64,000 nucleotides of DNA from Halanaerobiaceae bacterium (GCA_003553225.1 PWDW01000135.1:1-64000), one strand, 5' to 3'; positions 18,056-27,516 are shown, counted from the first letter of the stretch. The notes: generated by a model from the letters alone, not told the origin. Program-made: numbers and translations.

Positions 18056-18084
18056 TTGTTGCTGCCCCTGCAATCTGTTATAAT
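18056..18084 (+). promoter_or_regulatory. Promoter of tyrS
   Basis: TTGTTG (18056-18061), 17-bp spacer, perfect TATAAT (18079-18084). Transcription would start near 18091, giving a leader of about 138 nt. Confidence 0.7.
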
Positions 18085-18107
18085 AAACAAAATAAAATAA
18101 TGGTACA

Positions 18108-18228
18108 GGGAGGTGTCAGCCACCCGGTTAATTTTCATTATAACTTATATCAAATCAGATGTGCAAGTTTATAGTTATAGTAAGGAAAAATTACTAATTT
18201 ACTGCTGCTATTTTAAAAAACCGGGTGT
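18108..18228 (+). promoter_or_regulatory. Structured tyrS leader: distant Shine-Dalgarno and junction fold
   Basis: A strong Shine-Dalgarno GGGAGGTG (18108-18115) lies 113 nt before the coding start. Between them a perfect 9-bp stem P1 (CACCCGGTT 18121-18129 with AACCGGGTG 18219-18227) encloses P2 (TATAACT/AGTTATA, 18139-18145 and 18173-18179) and P3 (AGTAA/TTACT, 18179-18183 and 18191-18195, sharing one base with P2). If P1 forms, the Shine-Dalgarno is separated from ATT 18229 by only six unpaired bases (TCAGC+T). The alternative hairpin GGTG/CACC (18112-18115 with 18121-18124) would hide the Shine-Dalgarno. I do not recognise the fold as a known riboswitch class, and no T-box is present. 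Confidence 0.5.
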
Positions 18229-19458
18229 ATTAATAAGGAAATTGAAGAACAGATAAAATACTTGACCAGAGGAATAAGTGACATTATTTCAGAAGAAGGT
18301 TTGAAGGAAAAACTTCAAAAGTCAGAAAAAACAGGAGAGCCCCTTAAAGTTAAGCTGGGGCTGGATCCCAGTGCCCCGGATATTCATCTGGGACATACAG
18401 TAGTGTTAAGAAAATTAAAGCAGTTTCAGGATCTGGGGCATGAGGTTTATTTGATTATTGGTGATTTTACCGGCAGAATTGGAGATCCAACCGGTAAATC
18501 GGAGACCAGACAGCAGTTAACCGAAGAAGAAGTAAAGAAAAATGCCCGAACCTATCGGGAACAGTTTATTAGGATACTGGATTCGGAGAAAACAAATCTG
18601 GTCTATAATAGTGAGTGGCTGGGCAAAATGGACTTTGCGGAGGTCATTGAACTTTCTTCAAAGTATACGGTGGCTAGAATGCTGGAAAGAGAAGATTTTA
18701 ACCAGCGCTATAACAGCGGCCAGTCCATAAGTATTCATGAGTTTTTCTATCCTCTGATGCAGGGATATGATTCTGTAGCCATAGAAGCTGATGTTGAACT
18801 GGGAGGTACGGATCAGAGATTTAATCTGCTGGTGGGACGAAATCTCCAGCGTGAGTACGGCCAGGATCCTCAGGTTATAGTAATGACTCCTCTTCTGGAA
18901 GGTCTGGATGGAGTGAACAAAATGAGCAAAAGTCTGGATAACTATATTGGTATAACCGAGGCTCCTGAAGAGATGTACGGTAAGGTAATGTCTATTTCCG
19001 ATGATTTGATAGTACGCTATTTTGAACTTTTAACCGAAGTACCCCTGGAAGAGATTTCAGAGATAGAAAGCTCCCTTAAGAATGGAGCTGCCAACCCCAT
19101 GAAACATAAAAAGAAGCTGGCCCGGGAGATTGTCAGTGAATATCACGATGCTAAGAGTGCAAAGCAGGCTGAAGAGGAATTTAATCGGGTTTTTTCAGAA
19201 GGTGAGCTGCCGGAAGATATGCCGGAAATAGAAATTGGGAGTGAGGATCTAGAAGATGGGAAAATGTGGATAGTACATCTAATATCAGCAACCGGACTTG
19301 TTGACAGCAACAGTGAGGCCCGGCGTATGATAAAACAGGGTGCTGTAAGAATTAATGAAGAAAAACATAAAAAAATTAATCAGGACATAAAAGTTGAGGA
19401 TGATATGGTTATCCAGATTGGTAAAAGAAGGTATGCCCGGATAAATCTTGTTCAATAA
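18229..19458 (+). CDS. tyrS: Tyrosyl-tRNA synthetase, probable ATT start
   Basis: About 409 residues, class I synthetase of the longer TyrRS type. Signature HLGHT (HIGH-like) in [23 protein letters not shown]-type motif [12 protein letters not shown], and a C-terminal S4 RNA-binding domain (about 345-405, [20 protein letters not shown]). Start problem: the frame is open only from 18217 and contains no ATG or GTG before the catalytic domain. The first TTG (18262) has no ribosome site and would remove the usual N-terminal lead. Using ATT 18229 gives [14 protein letters not shown], the length homologs have. See the leader entry for how initiation might occur. Confidence 0.92.
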   Translation: MNKEIEEQIKYLTRGISDIISEEGLKEKLQKSEKTGEPLKVKLGLDPSAPDIHLGHTVVLRKLKQFQDLGHEVYLIIGDFTGRIGDPTGKSETRQQLTEEEVKKNARTYREQFIRILDSEKTNLVYNSEWLGKMDFAEVIELSSKYTVARMLEREDFNQRYNSGQSISIHEFFYPLMQGYDSVAIEADVELGGTDQRFNLLVGRNLQREYGQDPQVIVMTPLLEGLDGVNKMSKSLDNYIGITEAPEEMYGKVMSISDDLIVRYFELLTEVPLEEISEIESSLKNGAANPMKHKKKLAREIVSEYHDAKSAKQAEEEFNRVFSEGELPEDMPEIEIGSEDLEDGKMWIVHLISATGLVDSNSEARRMIKQGAVRINEEKHKKINQDIKVEDDMVIQIGKRRYARINLVQ

Positions 19459-19543
19459 TTTTCGAAATAATTATCTTTTAACTGTAGAGTCCTAAAGACA
19501 CATAGGTTGCTGAATCTGCAGACTTTTCAAGCTGTTTTGCTGG

Positions 19544-19572
19544 TTGACAGAATGTCCGCTTTTTAGTATGAT
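19544..19572 (+). promoter_or_regulatory. Promoter of alaS
   Basis: TTGACA (19544-19549), 17-bp spacer, TATGAT (19567-19572). Leader of about 40 nt with a GAGGAGG ribosome site. No T-box fits in it. Confidence 0.8.
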
Positions 19573-19617
19573 TTATAGGTGTAAGAGACCTGATATATAC
19601 CGTGAGGAGGAAGAAAA

Positions 19618-22371
19618 ATGACCGGTAATGAGCTGCGAGAAGCGTTTTTAAAGTTTTTTTCCGATAAGGATCATCTTATATTACCCAGTGCGCCCCTGGT
19701 TCCTGAGGAAGACCCCACCCTGCTGTGGATAAATGCGGGTATGGCTCCTTTTAAACCTTATTTTAATGGTAAGCTCACCCCACCTCATACTCGAATTGCC
19801 ACCAGCCAGAGGTGTCTGCGGACCAATGATATTGAAAATGTGGGCCAGACCAAGCGCCATCATACTTTTTTTGAGATGCTGGGCAATTTTTCTTTTGGAG
19901 ATTATTTCAAAGAAGAGGCTATTAGCTGGGCCTGGGAGTTTGTTACCGAAGTTCTCAGGCTGGATAAAAAGCGCCTGTGGGTAACAATATATAAAAATGA
20001 TGACCGGTCATTTGAAATATGGAAGGATTTTATTGGCTTAAAAAAAGATAAAATAATCCGGATGGGTAAAGAAGAAAACTACTGGCAGATAGGAACCGGT
20101 CCCTGTGGCCCCTGTTCGGAAATACATTATGACCGGGAACCCGAGGCTGGAAGTGATCCTGCTCTTGAACTTCAGGAAGATGGACCGCGTTTTTTGGAAA
20201 TCTGGAATCTGGTTTTTACCCAGTATGATTACACAGACCAGGGGGAGTATAAACCTCTGCCCAGCAAAAACATTGACACCGGTATGGGACTGGAAAGAGT
20301 AGCCTCCATCATGCAGGATACTCCTTCAAATTTTGAAACTGACCTGATCAAACCAATTATTGATGAACTTGTTTCCTATTGCAAAATTGATTATCGCAAG
20401 AACAAAGAGTTTACTACAGCTTACCGGGTAATTGCCGATCATATACGGGCAGTGACTATGGCCATCTTTGATGGAGTCATCCCTGCCAATGAAGGGCGGG
20501 GTTATGTGATAAGACGTCTGGTACGCCGGGCAGTACGTTTTGGTGGAAAACTGGGCTGTGGTGAACCTTTTTTATACAGGTTGATACCGGTGGTTAATGA
20601 CATTATGAGTGAAGGATATCCGGAAGTAAGAGAACAGGAAGAGCATATACAGGAGGTAGTTAAATCTGAAGAAGAAAATTTCCAGGAAACACTCAGCCAG
20701 GGACTCTCGATTTTAGAAGATATGATTTCAGAAATGAAAGCACAGGATCAGAATGTTTTGTCCGGCAGTAAAGCATTTAAACTGTATGATACCTTTGGAT
20801 TTCCTCTTGAACTAACAGAAGAAATACTGGCCGAAGAAGGAATGACCGTTGATGAAAAAGAATTTCAGCAGGCCATGAAGAAACAGAAAGAAAGAGCACG
20901 CCAGGCCCGACAGGAGAACGGTTTTGGGCGTGATGCTTCTCAAAAATTATATACCAGACTGCGAAATGAGAATGGTAATGTTGAATTTACGGGCTATCAC
21001 AATCTGGAAATAGAGACCGAGATCAGGAATCTAATATCCCTTCCCTCAAGCGAAGAGGCCGGGGTCAGCAAGAAAGGTGATGCTGCTGGTGGTGAAGAGG
21101 AGCACTGCTCTGCAAAATCTTCAGCCGGGAAAGAATCTTCAGAATCAGCAGCTGTTGAAGAAAAATCAGAGCTGACCCGGGGGGAACAGGGTGAGGTTCT
21201 TTTGTCCAGAACCCCCTTTTATGCCGAAGGTGGAGGCCAGGTGGGAGACACAGGAGAAATTACTACTGACACCGGCCGGGCCGAGGTTATTGATACTTAT
21301 TCCCGTTCTGAACTAACCCTCAGCCGGGTTAAAGTCAGTGAAGGTTCGATAAAAAAAGGCCAGCTGGCCCGGGCAGAGGTGGATCGAAAAAAAAGAAAAG
21401 CAGTGGCCCGCAACCACACTTCAACCCATCTTCTCCACAGGGCTTTAAATGAGGTTCTGGGTGAGCATATAAAACAGTCCGGCTCTCTGGTAGCCCCGGA
21501 TAAATTAAGGTTTGACTTTGCCCATCATTCAGCACCCGGAGCGGAGGAAATAAAAAAGATTGAACGGATTGTGAATTCCAGAATCAGAAAGGACTATTCG
21601 GTACAGGCCATACAGACCACTATCGATAATGCCCGGGATATGGGGGCAGTAGCTCTTTTTGATGAAAAATATGGATCTCAGGTACGGGTTATAAAAATTG
21701 GCGATTATTCTCTGGAGCTGTGTGGGGGTACTCATGTTGAAGCTACCGGAGAAATAGGCTTATTCAAAATTACCGGGGAAAGCAGTGTAGCTGCCGGCAC
21801 ACGCCGGATAGAGGCGGTTACCGGTGAACGGGCTGTTGACTATGTTGAAGACAAAGAAAAATTACTGACCAGGTTATCTGATATGCTGAATTCGGAACCG
21901 GATAAACTTATTAACCGGCTGTCCCAGCTGCAGGAGGAAAAAAAAGAGCTTGAAAAAGAAATTATCTCTCTTAAAGACCGACTGGCAGTTTTCCGGTCTC
22001 AGGCTCTTATTGAAACTATTGAACAGGTAGAAAAAATACCTCTGCTGACAGCTGAACTGCAGGATTTGGATGCTGAAGCACTGCGTACTCTCGGAGACCA
22101 GCTGAAAATGAAAATAGAATCAGGAATAATAATTCTGGCCTCCAGCCATCAAAAGAAGGTGCTTTTTCTGGCTATGGTTACAGAAGACCTGGTGGAAAAA
22201 GGATTTCATGCCGGAGAAATAATCGGTGAAGCAGCCCGGATAACAGGTGGTGGAGGTGGAGGTCGTCCGGATATGGCTCAGGCTGGAGGTACTGATCCGG
22301 ATAAAATTGACCAGGCTTTAAACAGGGTGAAAGAGATAATTAAAGAGAAAATGAGTGTTAAGGAAGAATAA
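19618..22371 (+). CDS. alaS: Alanyl-tRNA synthetase with acidic/Ser-rich insert
   Basis: 917 residues, about 40 more than typical (870-880). Class II catalytic core (about 1-240), tRNA-recognition region, editing domain with zinc ligands HTSTHLLH (about 600) and CGGTHVEATG (about 701), coiled coil and C-Ala domain with GGGGGGRPDMAQAGG near the end. The extra length is a low-complexity Glu/Ser/Gly/Ala segment (about 476-516), inserted just before the editing domain and still in frame. Charges tRNA-Ala and hydrolyses Ser- or Gly-tRNA-Ala. First gene of the alaS-ireB-ruvX-DUF1292-mltG cluster typical of Firmicutes. Confidence 0.97.
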   Translation: MTGNELREAFLKFFSDKDHLILPSAPLVPEEDPTLLWINAGMAPFKPYFNGKLTPPHTRIATSQRCLRTNDIENVGQTKRHHTFFEMLGNFSFGDYFKEEAISWAWEFVTEVLRLDKKRLWVTIYKNDDRSFEIWKDFIGLKKDKIIRMGKEENYWQIGTGPCGPCSEIHYDREPEAGSDPALELQEDGPRFLEIWNLVFTQYDYTDQGEYKPLPSKNIDTGMGLERVASIMQDTPSNFETDLIKPIIDELVSYCKIDYRKNKEFTTAYRVIADHIRAVTMAIFDGVIPANEGRGYVIRRLVRRAVRFGGKLGCGEPFLYRLIPVVNDIMSEGYPEVREQEEHIQEVVKSEEENFQETLSQGLSILEDMISEMKAQDQNVLSGSKAFKLYDTFGFPLELTEEILAEEGMTVDEKEFQQAMKKQKERARQARQENGFGRDASQKLYTRLRNENGNVEFTGYHNLEIETEIRNLISLPSSEEAGVSKKGDAAGGEEEHCSAKSSAGKESSESAAVEEKSELTRGEQGEVLLSRTPFYAEGGGQVGDTGEITTDTGRAEVIDTYSRSELTLSRVKVSEGSIKKGQLARAEVDRKKRKAVARNHTSTHLLHRALNEVLGEHIKQSGSLVAPDKLRFDFAHHSAPGAEEIKKIERIVNSRIRKDYSVQAIQTTIDNARDMGAVALFDEKYGSQVRVIKIGDYSLELCGGTHVEATGEIGLFKITGESSVAAGTRRIEAVTGERAVDYVEDKEKLLTRLSDMLNSEPDKLINRLSQLQEEKKELEKEIISLKDRLAVFRSQALIETIEQVEKIPLLTAELQDLDAEALRTLGDQLKMKIESGIIILASSHQKKVLFLAMVTEDLVEKGFHAGEIIGEAARITGGGGGGRPDMAQAGGTDPDKIDQALNRVKEIIKEKMSVKEE

Positions 22372-22415
22372 GCTGCAGCCGCATGAAGTTGAGAAAAAAT
22401 AACATTTAGGATGTG

Positions 22416-22682
22416 ATGTATATGGTTGAGGAAAACCAGCAGGACCGGACCATGAAATTTAAACTTCAGCAGGGTGAGCTCAGTGAGGCGGGTTATGTTT
22501 TACAGCGGGTTTTTCATGCCCTTGAAGAAAAGGGCTATAACCCGGTAAACCAGGTGGTTGGTTATCTTCTGTCAGGTGATCCCGCCTACATTACCAGCTA
22601 TAAGGAGGCCCGGACCATGATTAGAAGTGTGGACCGGGATGAAATACTGGAAGAACTTTTACGAAATTATATGGATAGTTGA
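22416..22682 (+). CDS. ireB: IreB family regulatory phosphoprotein (UPF0297)
   Basis: About 88 residues with the family core TMKFKLQQGE near the N-terminus and LEEKGYNPVNQVVGYLLSGDPAYIT. In Enterococcus the homolog is a substrate of the Ser/Thr kinase IreK and dampens cell-wall stress responses; here the role is inferred from family and from its place between alaS and ruvX. The start could be GTG 22413, ATG 22416 or ATG 22422; AGG at 22408 fits 22416 best. Confidence 0.9.
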   Translation: MYMVEENQQDRTMKFKLQQGELSEAGYVLQRVFHALEEKGYNPVNQVVGYLLSGDPAYITSYKEARTMIRSVDRDEILEELLRNYMDS

Positions 22683-22758
22683 GCAGGATTTTCCCTGGAT
22701 TTTATAGGAGCCCTGTAAGGTTTCCCAAAATTTAGAGTTTAGCAGGAGGTAGATTTTT

Positions 22759-23211
22759 TTGCGCAGGCTGGGCCTGGATATTGGTGATAAAAGAATCGGT
22801 CTTGCGGTAAGTGATGAGCTCAATGTTACCGCTCAGGGTAAGGAAGTTCTTATCAGGACCAACCACCGGGCTGATCTTAAAAAAATAAAAAAATATATTG
22901 ACAGATATAATATTGGTGAAATTATCGTAGGTCTGCCCAAAAATCTGGATAATACAGAGAGCAGACAGGGTGAAAAGATCAAAAATTATGTTAATTTCCT
23001 TAGAAACAATCTGGAGATTCCGATCAAGCTCTGGGATGAACGGCTCAGCACCCGGGCGGCTGAAGATATGCTGCTTAAGGCTGATCTGAGACGCAAAAAA
23101 AGACGTGAGGTGATCGACCAGGTTGCGGCTTCAATTATTCTGCAAAATTATCTCGATTATATGAACCGCCACAATGCCAGAAACAGTGGGGAGGGAAATA
23201 ATAATGAGTGA
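22759..23211 (+). CDS. ruvX: RuvX/YqgF RNase H-fold protein (16S pre-rRNA nuclease)
   Basis: 150 residues. The RNase H-like fold shows the first acidic motif LGLDIGDKRIGLAVSD (about 4-19), the middle segment IVGLPKNLDN and the late acidic motif LWDERLSTRAAE (about 93-104). The family processes the 5' end of 16S rRNA and is also linked to Holliday junctions. TTG start supported by AGCAGGAGGT upstream. It overlaps the next gene by 8 nt. Confidence 0.93.
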   Translation: MRRLGLDIGDKRIGLAVSDELNVTAQGKEVLIRTNHRADLKKIKKYIDRYNIGEIIVGLPKNLDNTESRQGEKIKNYVNFLRNNLEIPIKLWDERLSTRAAEDMLLKADLRRKKRREVIDQVAASIILQNYLDYMNRHNARNSGEGNNNE

Positions 23212-23503
23212 TCAAAATGAAGAGAATGAAGGAACTTTCTGGATAGATGAGGAGACAGAAGAGCTGGTGCTTGATGAAGAGGGGCAGGAAGAAAGATTTT
23301 ATGTAGAGCAGGAACTCAAAGTAGATGATAATAATTATTTGATACTTGTGCCTTCCGAAAAAGGCAGATATGAAGAGGGTGAGGCTCTGGTTCTTAAACT
23401 GACTGAAAAAGATGATTCAGAGGTTCTTTCCATAATAGAAGATGATGCAGAATTTGACCGGGTTAGAGAAGTGTATTTACAGGAGGAAGAAAATAACCAG
23501 TAA
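23204..23503 (+). CDS. DUF1292 (YrzB-like) acidic protein
   Basis: 99 residues, very acidic, with the family pattern of alternating Glu-rich strands (FYVEQELKVDDNNYLILVP). Function unknown; the gene almost always lies next to ruvX in Firmicutes. I start at ATG 23204, which has GGGGAGGGA 7 nt upstream; the frame is open further but only through ruvX. Followed by mltG after 17 nt. Confidence 0.88.
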   Translation: MSDQNEENEGTFWIDEETEELVLDEEGQEERFYVEQELKVDDNNYLILVPSEKGRYEEGEALVLKLTEKDDSEVLSIIEDDAEFDRVREVYLQEEENNQ

Positions 23504-23520
23504 AGGAGACTTCCGGCTAT

Positions 23521-24531
23521 ATGAAAACAGTTCTGTCTTATCTGGTTATTATTATACTGGCCGGTCTGCTTCTGCAGGCAAATTTTTTTCTGGAACCGGT
23601 GGATCCTTCCAGTTCAGAAGAGGTAGGAGTGGTAATTGAAAGAGGTTTCTCTACCCGCAGAATAGCGGAGGAGCTGCAGGAAAATGGTCTGATTCATTCT
23701 GCTTTATTTTTTAATCTTTATACATCCCTTAAGGGTACCGACCAGGCAATGCAGGCCGGTTATTATGAGCTCAGTCCAGCTGATTCAATGCGGGAGATTA
23801 TTCTTGATTTAACTTCAGGCAATGTAGCCACTTTTCAGATAACTATTCCGGAAGGTTTTACAGTAGAAGAAGTGGCCGGTCGGCTGGCCGAGCTTACAGA
23901 ACATACAGCAGAAGATTTTTTGGCTGTGGCGCGTTCTGAAGAGATATCCAATCTTTTAGGAGAATCCTTCCCGGTACCCGAAAATCCGGTTATCTTCCCT
24001 GTGGAAGGTTTTTTATATCCGGCTACTTATACCATACCACGTAATTATAGTCCCCGGGAAATACTGGGTCTTTTTATTCAGGAGTTTACTAAAAGGTGGA
24101 AACAAAGACTGCTGGAATCAGGACAGGATTTATCTGCCTATGAACTGGTTACCCTGGCTTCTATGGTGGAAAAAGAGGCTCAGTTAAAAGAGGAAAAACC
24201 TCTTATTGCCGGTGTTATTTATAACCGTCTGCAGGAAAACATGCTGCTGCAGATTGATGCCACAATTCAGTATAGTTTGAGTCAGCGGCAGCAAATTTTG
24301 CTTTACAGTGATTTGAGGCTGGATTCCCCCTATAACACATATCTGCATCAGGGTCTGCCCCCGGGCCCGATTGCAAATCCGGGAGACAATGCTCTGGAGG
24401 CTGTTTTAGAACCCCGGGAAACAGAATATCTTTTTTATTTTGCCAGTGAGGATGGTGGCCATACTTTTTCCCGGACCTATGAAGAGCACCGCAGCCGTCT
24501 GCAGGAATTTCGTGAACAAAACAGTAATTGA
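23521..24531 (+). CDS. mltG: Endolytic murein transglycosylase MltG
   Basis: 336 residues: one N-terminal transmembrane helix (about 5-22), a LysM-like segment (about 33-100, VVIERGFSTRRIAEELQENGLI) and the YceG catalytic domain. The catalytic Glu is E217 in LASMVEKEAQ, followed by AGVIYNRLQENMLLQIDATIQYSL. MltG cleaves nascent glycan strands near the membrane and sets strand length. The class A PBP at 15.5-18 kb is a plausible functional partner, although it is not in the same operon. Confidence 0.95.
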   Translation: MKTVLSYLVIIILAGLLLQANFFLEPVDPSSSEEVGVVIERGFSTRRIAEELQENGLIHSALFFNLYTSLKGTDQAMQAGYYELSPADSMREIILDLTSGNVATFQITIPEGFTVEEVAGRLAELTEHTAEDFLAVARSEEISNLLGESFPVPENPVIFPVEGFLYPATYTIPRNYSPREILGLFIQEFTKRWKQRLLESGQDLSAYELVTLASMVEKEAQLKEEKPLIAGVIYNRLQENMLLQIDATIQYSLSQRQQILLYSDLRLDSPYNTYLHQGLPPGPIANPGDNALEAVLEPRETEYLFYFASEDGGHTFSRTYEEHRSRLQEFREQNSN

Positions 24532-24579
24532 AATTAAAATTCTATTTGGCTATTTTATAAAAACAGGAGAGTGCAGGCA

Positions 24580-25818
24580 GTGGAGAAACCCGAACTTCTG
24601 GCTCCGGCCGGTAATCTGGAAAAATTGAAAATAGCGGTATTATATGGAGCAGATGCAGTTTACTGTGGGGGATTTAATTATGGTCTGCGGGCCGGTGCGG
24701 ATAATTTTTCCCGGTCAGAACTAAAGGAGGGGACAGAATATGCCCATCAACATGGGGCCCGGATATATATAACGGTAAACATGATGCCCCATAATGAGGA
24801 CCTTGTTGGCCTGCCCGAATTTTTGCGGGAACTGGTTGATATTGAGGTTGATGGTCTTATTATATCCGATCCCGGTGTGCTGCGGGTAATAAGGGAACAT
24901 AATATCGATCTGCCTCTGCATTTAAGTACTCAGGCCAATACCGTGAACTGGCAGAGTGCACTGTTCTGGCAGGAGCAGGGTTTAGAAAGAATTATTCTGG
25001 CCCGTGAGCTTTCCTGGCAGGAAATAAAAGAAATACAGGAAAAAACTGATCTTGAGCTGGAGATATTTATCCATGGGGCTATGTGTGTGTCATATTCCGG
25101 ACGTTGTCTTTTAAGCAGCTATATGGTGGACAGAGATCCCAATCGTGGAGAATGTGCCCATTCCTGCCGCTGGAAGTATCACCTTATGGAGGAGGAGCGG
25201 CCGGGACAGTATTATCCTATTTACGAAGAAGAAGGGGGTACTTATATTCTAAATTCCCGGGATTTATGTCTGGTAGAACAGATGCCCCTGATTGCTGAGT
25301 GTGGTGTGGATAGTTTAAAAATTGAGGGACGCATGAAAGGGCTGCATTATACAGCCGTGGTCACCGGGGTTTACCGTCAGCTGCTGGATGATTATTATGA
25401 CCATCCAGAAGAATTTGAGTTCAGCCCTTCTTTTAAGGAAGAGCTAAACAAAATCAGCCACCGTCCTTATACTGAAGGTTTTTTCACCGGCAGAGAAGAC
25501 GAAACCACAGAGTTTCAGGCTAGTTCATCATATCTGCGCAGCTATATTTTTGTAGGTCTGGTCCAGGAATATGACGCTGAAAACAAAGAAGCTGTTATTG
25601 AGGTTAGAAATAAAATAAACCGGGGGGATGTGCTGGAGATAATGGGTCCCAAAAGAGAAAAATTTTTCACAGAAGTTGATTATATAATTAATTCTGAAGG
25701 CGAAAAAGTATATTCTGCGCCCCATCCCCGGGAACTGGTGAAAATTCCTTTGCCCGTTAGAGCTGAACCTTACTCAATTGTGCGCAAAAAAAGAGATATA
25801 GATGCAAATAAGAACTAA
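24580..25818 (+). CDS. U32 family protein (TrhP-like tRNA hydroxylation)
   Basis: 412 residues. N-terminal TIM-barrel segment (PELLAPAGNLEKLKIAVLYGADAVY), then the U32 signature with four Cys in the region about 168-204 (CVSYSGRC, GECAHSC), which bind an iron-sulfur cluster in characterised members. Called peptidase U32 in databases, but bacterial members of this subgroup act in prephenate-dependent 5-hydroxyuridine formation in tRNA (TrhP). I prefer GTG 24580 over GTG 24571 because AGGAG is then 10 rather than 1 nt away. Place after mltG is conserved. Confidence 0.88.
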   Translation: MEKPELLAPAGNLEKLKIAVLYGADAVYCGGFNYGLRAGADNFSRSELKEGTEYAHQHGARIYITVNMMPHNEDLVGLPEFLRELVDIEVDGLIISDPGVLRVIREHNIDLPLHLSTQANTVNWQSALFWQEQGLERIILARELSWQEIKEIQEKTDLELEIFIHGAMCVSYSGRCLLSSYMVDRDPNRGECAHSCRWKYHLMEEERPGQYYPIYEEEGGTYILNSRDLCLVEQMPLIAECGVDSLKIEGRMKGLHYTAVVTGVYRQLLDDYYDHPEEFEFSPSFKEELNKISHRPYTEGFFTGREDETTEFQASSSYLRSYIFVGLVQEYDAENKEAVIEVRNKINRGDVLEIMGPKREKFFTEVDYIINSEGEKVYSAPHPRELVKIPLPVRAEPYSIVRKKRDIDANKN

Positions 25819-25882
25819 AAAGAGAAAAATGATAACCGGGAAGTAATTTGTTGTAAAGTTATTAAAGAAGAGGAGAAAAATA

Positions 25883-26110
25883 ATGAAAGAAAAAGATACA
25901 CAGCAGATTAAAGTCAGGGTGCCCCGGGAGCAAATTGTTTTTATGGACATGGTTTTTAAGTCCTATGAAGGGCTGGCCTCACTAACCATCTGTCCTGAGG
26001 GGGAGAATATAATTGTTCTGGATGTTACTTCAGGAACCAGAGATGATGTTCTGGAGATCCTAAAAGACTTCGGGGAACAGTTTCCGGTGGAGATTATTGA
26101 GGCCCAATAA
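25883..26110 (+). CDS. DUF4911 small protein
   Basis: 75 residues with no transmembrane segment. Beta-alpha pattern IKVRVPREQIVFMDMVFKSYEGL...ENIIVLDVTSG resembles the DUF4911 family, found downstream of U32 genes in Firmicutes. Function unknown. GAGGAG ribosome site; the next gene follows after 17 nt. Confidence 0.65.
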   Translation: MKEKDTQQIKVRVPREQIVFMDMVFKSYEGLASLTICPEGENIIVLDVTSGTRDDVLEILKDFGEQFPVEIIEAQ

Positions 26111-26127
26111 GTGGGGGAGGAAGATAT

Positions 26128-27510
26128 ATGTTTGAAAATAAATTTTTGAAAATTACATTTGTTTTGTTAATTATTTCAGTGACCATTATTCCTTTGATAT
26201 ATCTGCCCTATAATATTGAAAAAGGTATGCTGTTCCAGGAAGAAGACGGAGTCTACAGGCTGCTGAGACATGATAATATTTACCGGCCCAAAATAGATTT
26301 ACTGCTGGTGCTGGTGGTGATAATGCTCTTTACATATTTGCTTGCCCTGCGGAAAAAAGAAATTAGCTGGAAATCATATACTCCTTATTATCCTCTCCTC
26401 TTTTTTGCCCTGTTTTTAGTAATTTCCTCAATTTTTTCCGATTATTCACATATTGTACTCCAGGGTCGACCTTTCAGGTGGGAAGGGCTTCTGGCCTATA
26501 CCGTTTACATGAGCATTCTGCTGTTAGCTTCTCAGATAATAAACAGCAAATCGAAACTTCTGTGGTCCTTAAGAAGTTTGTTTATTTCGGGAGTTATTAT
26601 TTCTATTTATGGGTTTATACAGTATCTGGGATATGATTTTATAAATCGCGACCCCCTCCGGGCCGGCTGGTCTGGCAGAATTTTTTCCACTTTGGGTAAC
26701 CCCAATTTTGCCGGCAGTTATATTATTTTACTGTTGATTCCGGCATTGATATTATACATTGGAGCCCGGAAAAAAAAGAACAATTATCTTTACGGTATTT
26801 TAACCACAATTTTTTATTCTTTTATGATAATGACCTATACCAGAACCGCCTGGACGGCCTTTATTTTTATAATTTTTCTGGGTGCCTGGCTGATGAGAAA
26901 AAGAATTAAAGAAGATATTTTTAAAATAGCAGTACTGGCTGTGGTTTTAATAATAATTACCGGGGTTATAGACTGGCACGGTAATATGTATTTTCGCAAT
27001 CGGCTTTTCAGTTTATATCAGGATTCCAGCACTCTAATGCGGGGTACTGAAGAAGAATATTTAAAGACCGGCAGCAACCGAACCTTTATTTTTTTACACA
27101 CCCTTCCCCTGCTGGGGGAGGATCCTTTATGGGGCAGTGGTCTTGATACATTTGCGGAAGTTTTTCCCCAGGAAAAGTATCAGGAGCACAACAACACCAG
27201 AAAAGTGGTTGATAAAGCCCATAATGAATATCTGCAGCTGGGTGTGACCGCCGGTCTGCCGGCTTTACTATCCTATCTTTTATTTTTGTTTCTGATAATG
27301 AAAAAAGGAATCAGTAATCTATATAAGAAAGATCCCCTGCAGCTGGGCCTTTTTCTGGCTCTGGTTGCCTATTTGATTCAGGCTTTTGGTAATATCAGTG
27401 TTGTTTCTGTGGCTCCGGTTTTCTGGTTTATACTGGGTTTGAATATTGTATATAATTTCAAAATAATTTCAGAACAGCCCGCAGCTGAAAGCTCTGGCGA
27501 AATGGGGTAA
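26128..27510 (+). CDS. O-antigen ligase / Wzy-type polymerase family membrane protein
   Basis: 460 residues with about ten to twelve transmembrane helices and one large extracytoplasmic loop (about 288-380). The family motif KAHNEYLQLGVTAG (about 364-377) and TRTAWTAF (about 237-244) fit the Wzy_C/O-antigen ligase group, whose members transfer or polymerise undecaprenyl-linked glycans. In a diderm Firmicute it could serve lipopolysaccharide, or it could glycosylate pilins; the substrate cannot be read. There are no sugar-transferase genes beside it. A terminator follows. Confidence 0.8.
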   Translation: MFENKFLKITFVLLIISVTIIPLIYLPYNIEKGMLFQEEDGVYRLLRHDNIYRPKIDLLLVLVVIMLFTYLLALRKKEISWKSYTPYYPLLFFALFLVISSIFSDYSHIVLQGRPFRWEGLLAYTVYMSILLLASQIINSKSKLLWSLRSLFISGVIISIYGFIQYLGYDFINRDPLRAGWSGRIFSTLGNPNFAGSYIILLLIPALILYIGARKKKNNYLYGILTTIFYSFMIMTYTRTAWTAFIFIIFLGAWLMRKRIKEDIFKIAVLAVVLIIITGVIDWHGNMYFRNRLFSLYQDSSTLMRGTEEEYLKTGSNRTFIFLHTLPLLGEDPLWGSGLDTFAEVFPQEKYQEHNNTRKVVDKAHNEYLQLGVTAGLPALLSYLLFLFLIMKKGISNLYKKDPLQLGLFLALVAYLIQAFGNISVVSVAPVFWFILGLNIVYNFKIISEQPAAESSGEMG

Positions 27511-27516
27511 AGAAGA

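Noticed and set aside
17989-18060. A promoter for the class A PBP on the minus strand
   Set aside because: TAGAAT is present at a suitable place on the minus strand but no acceptable -35 box stands at 16-18 bp.
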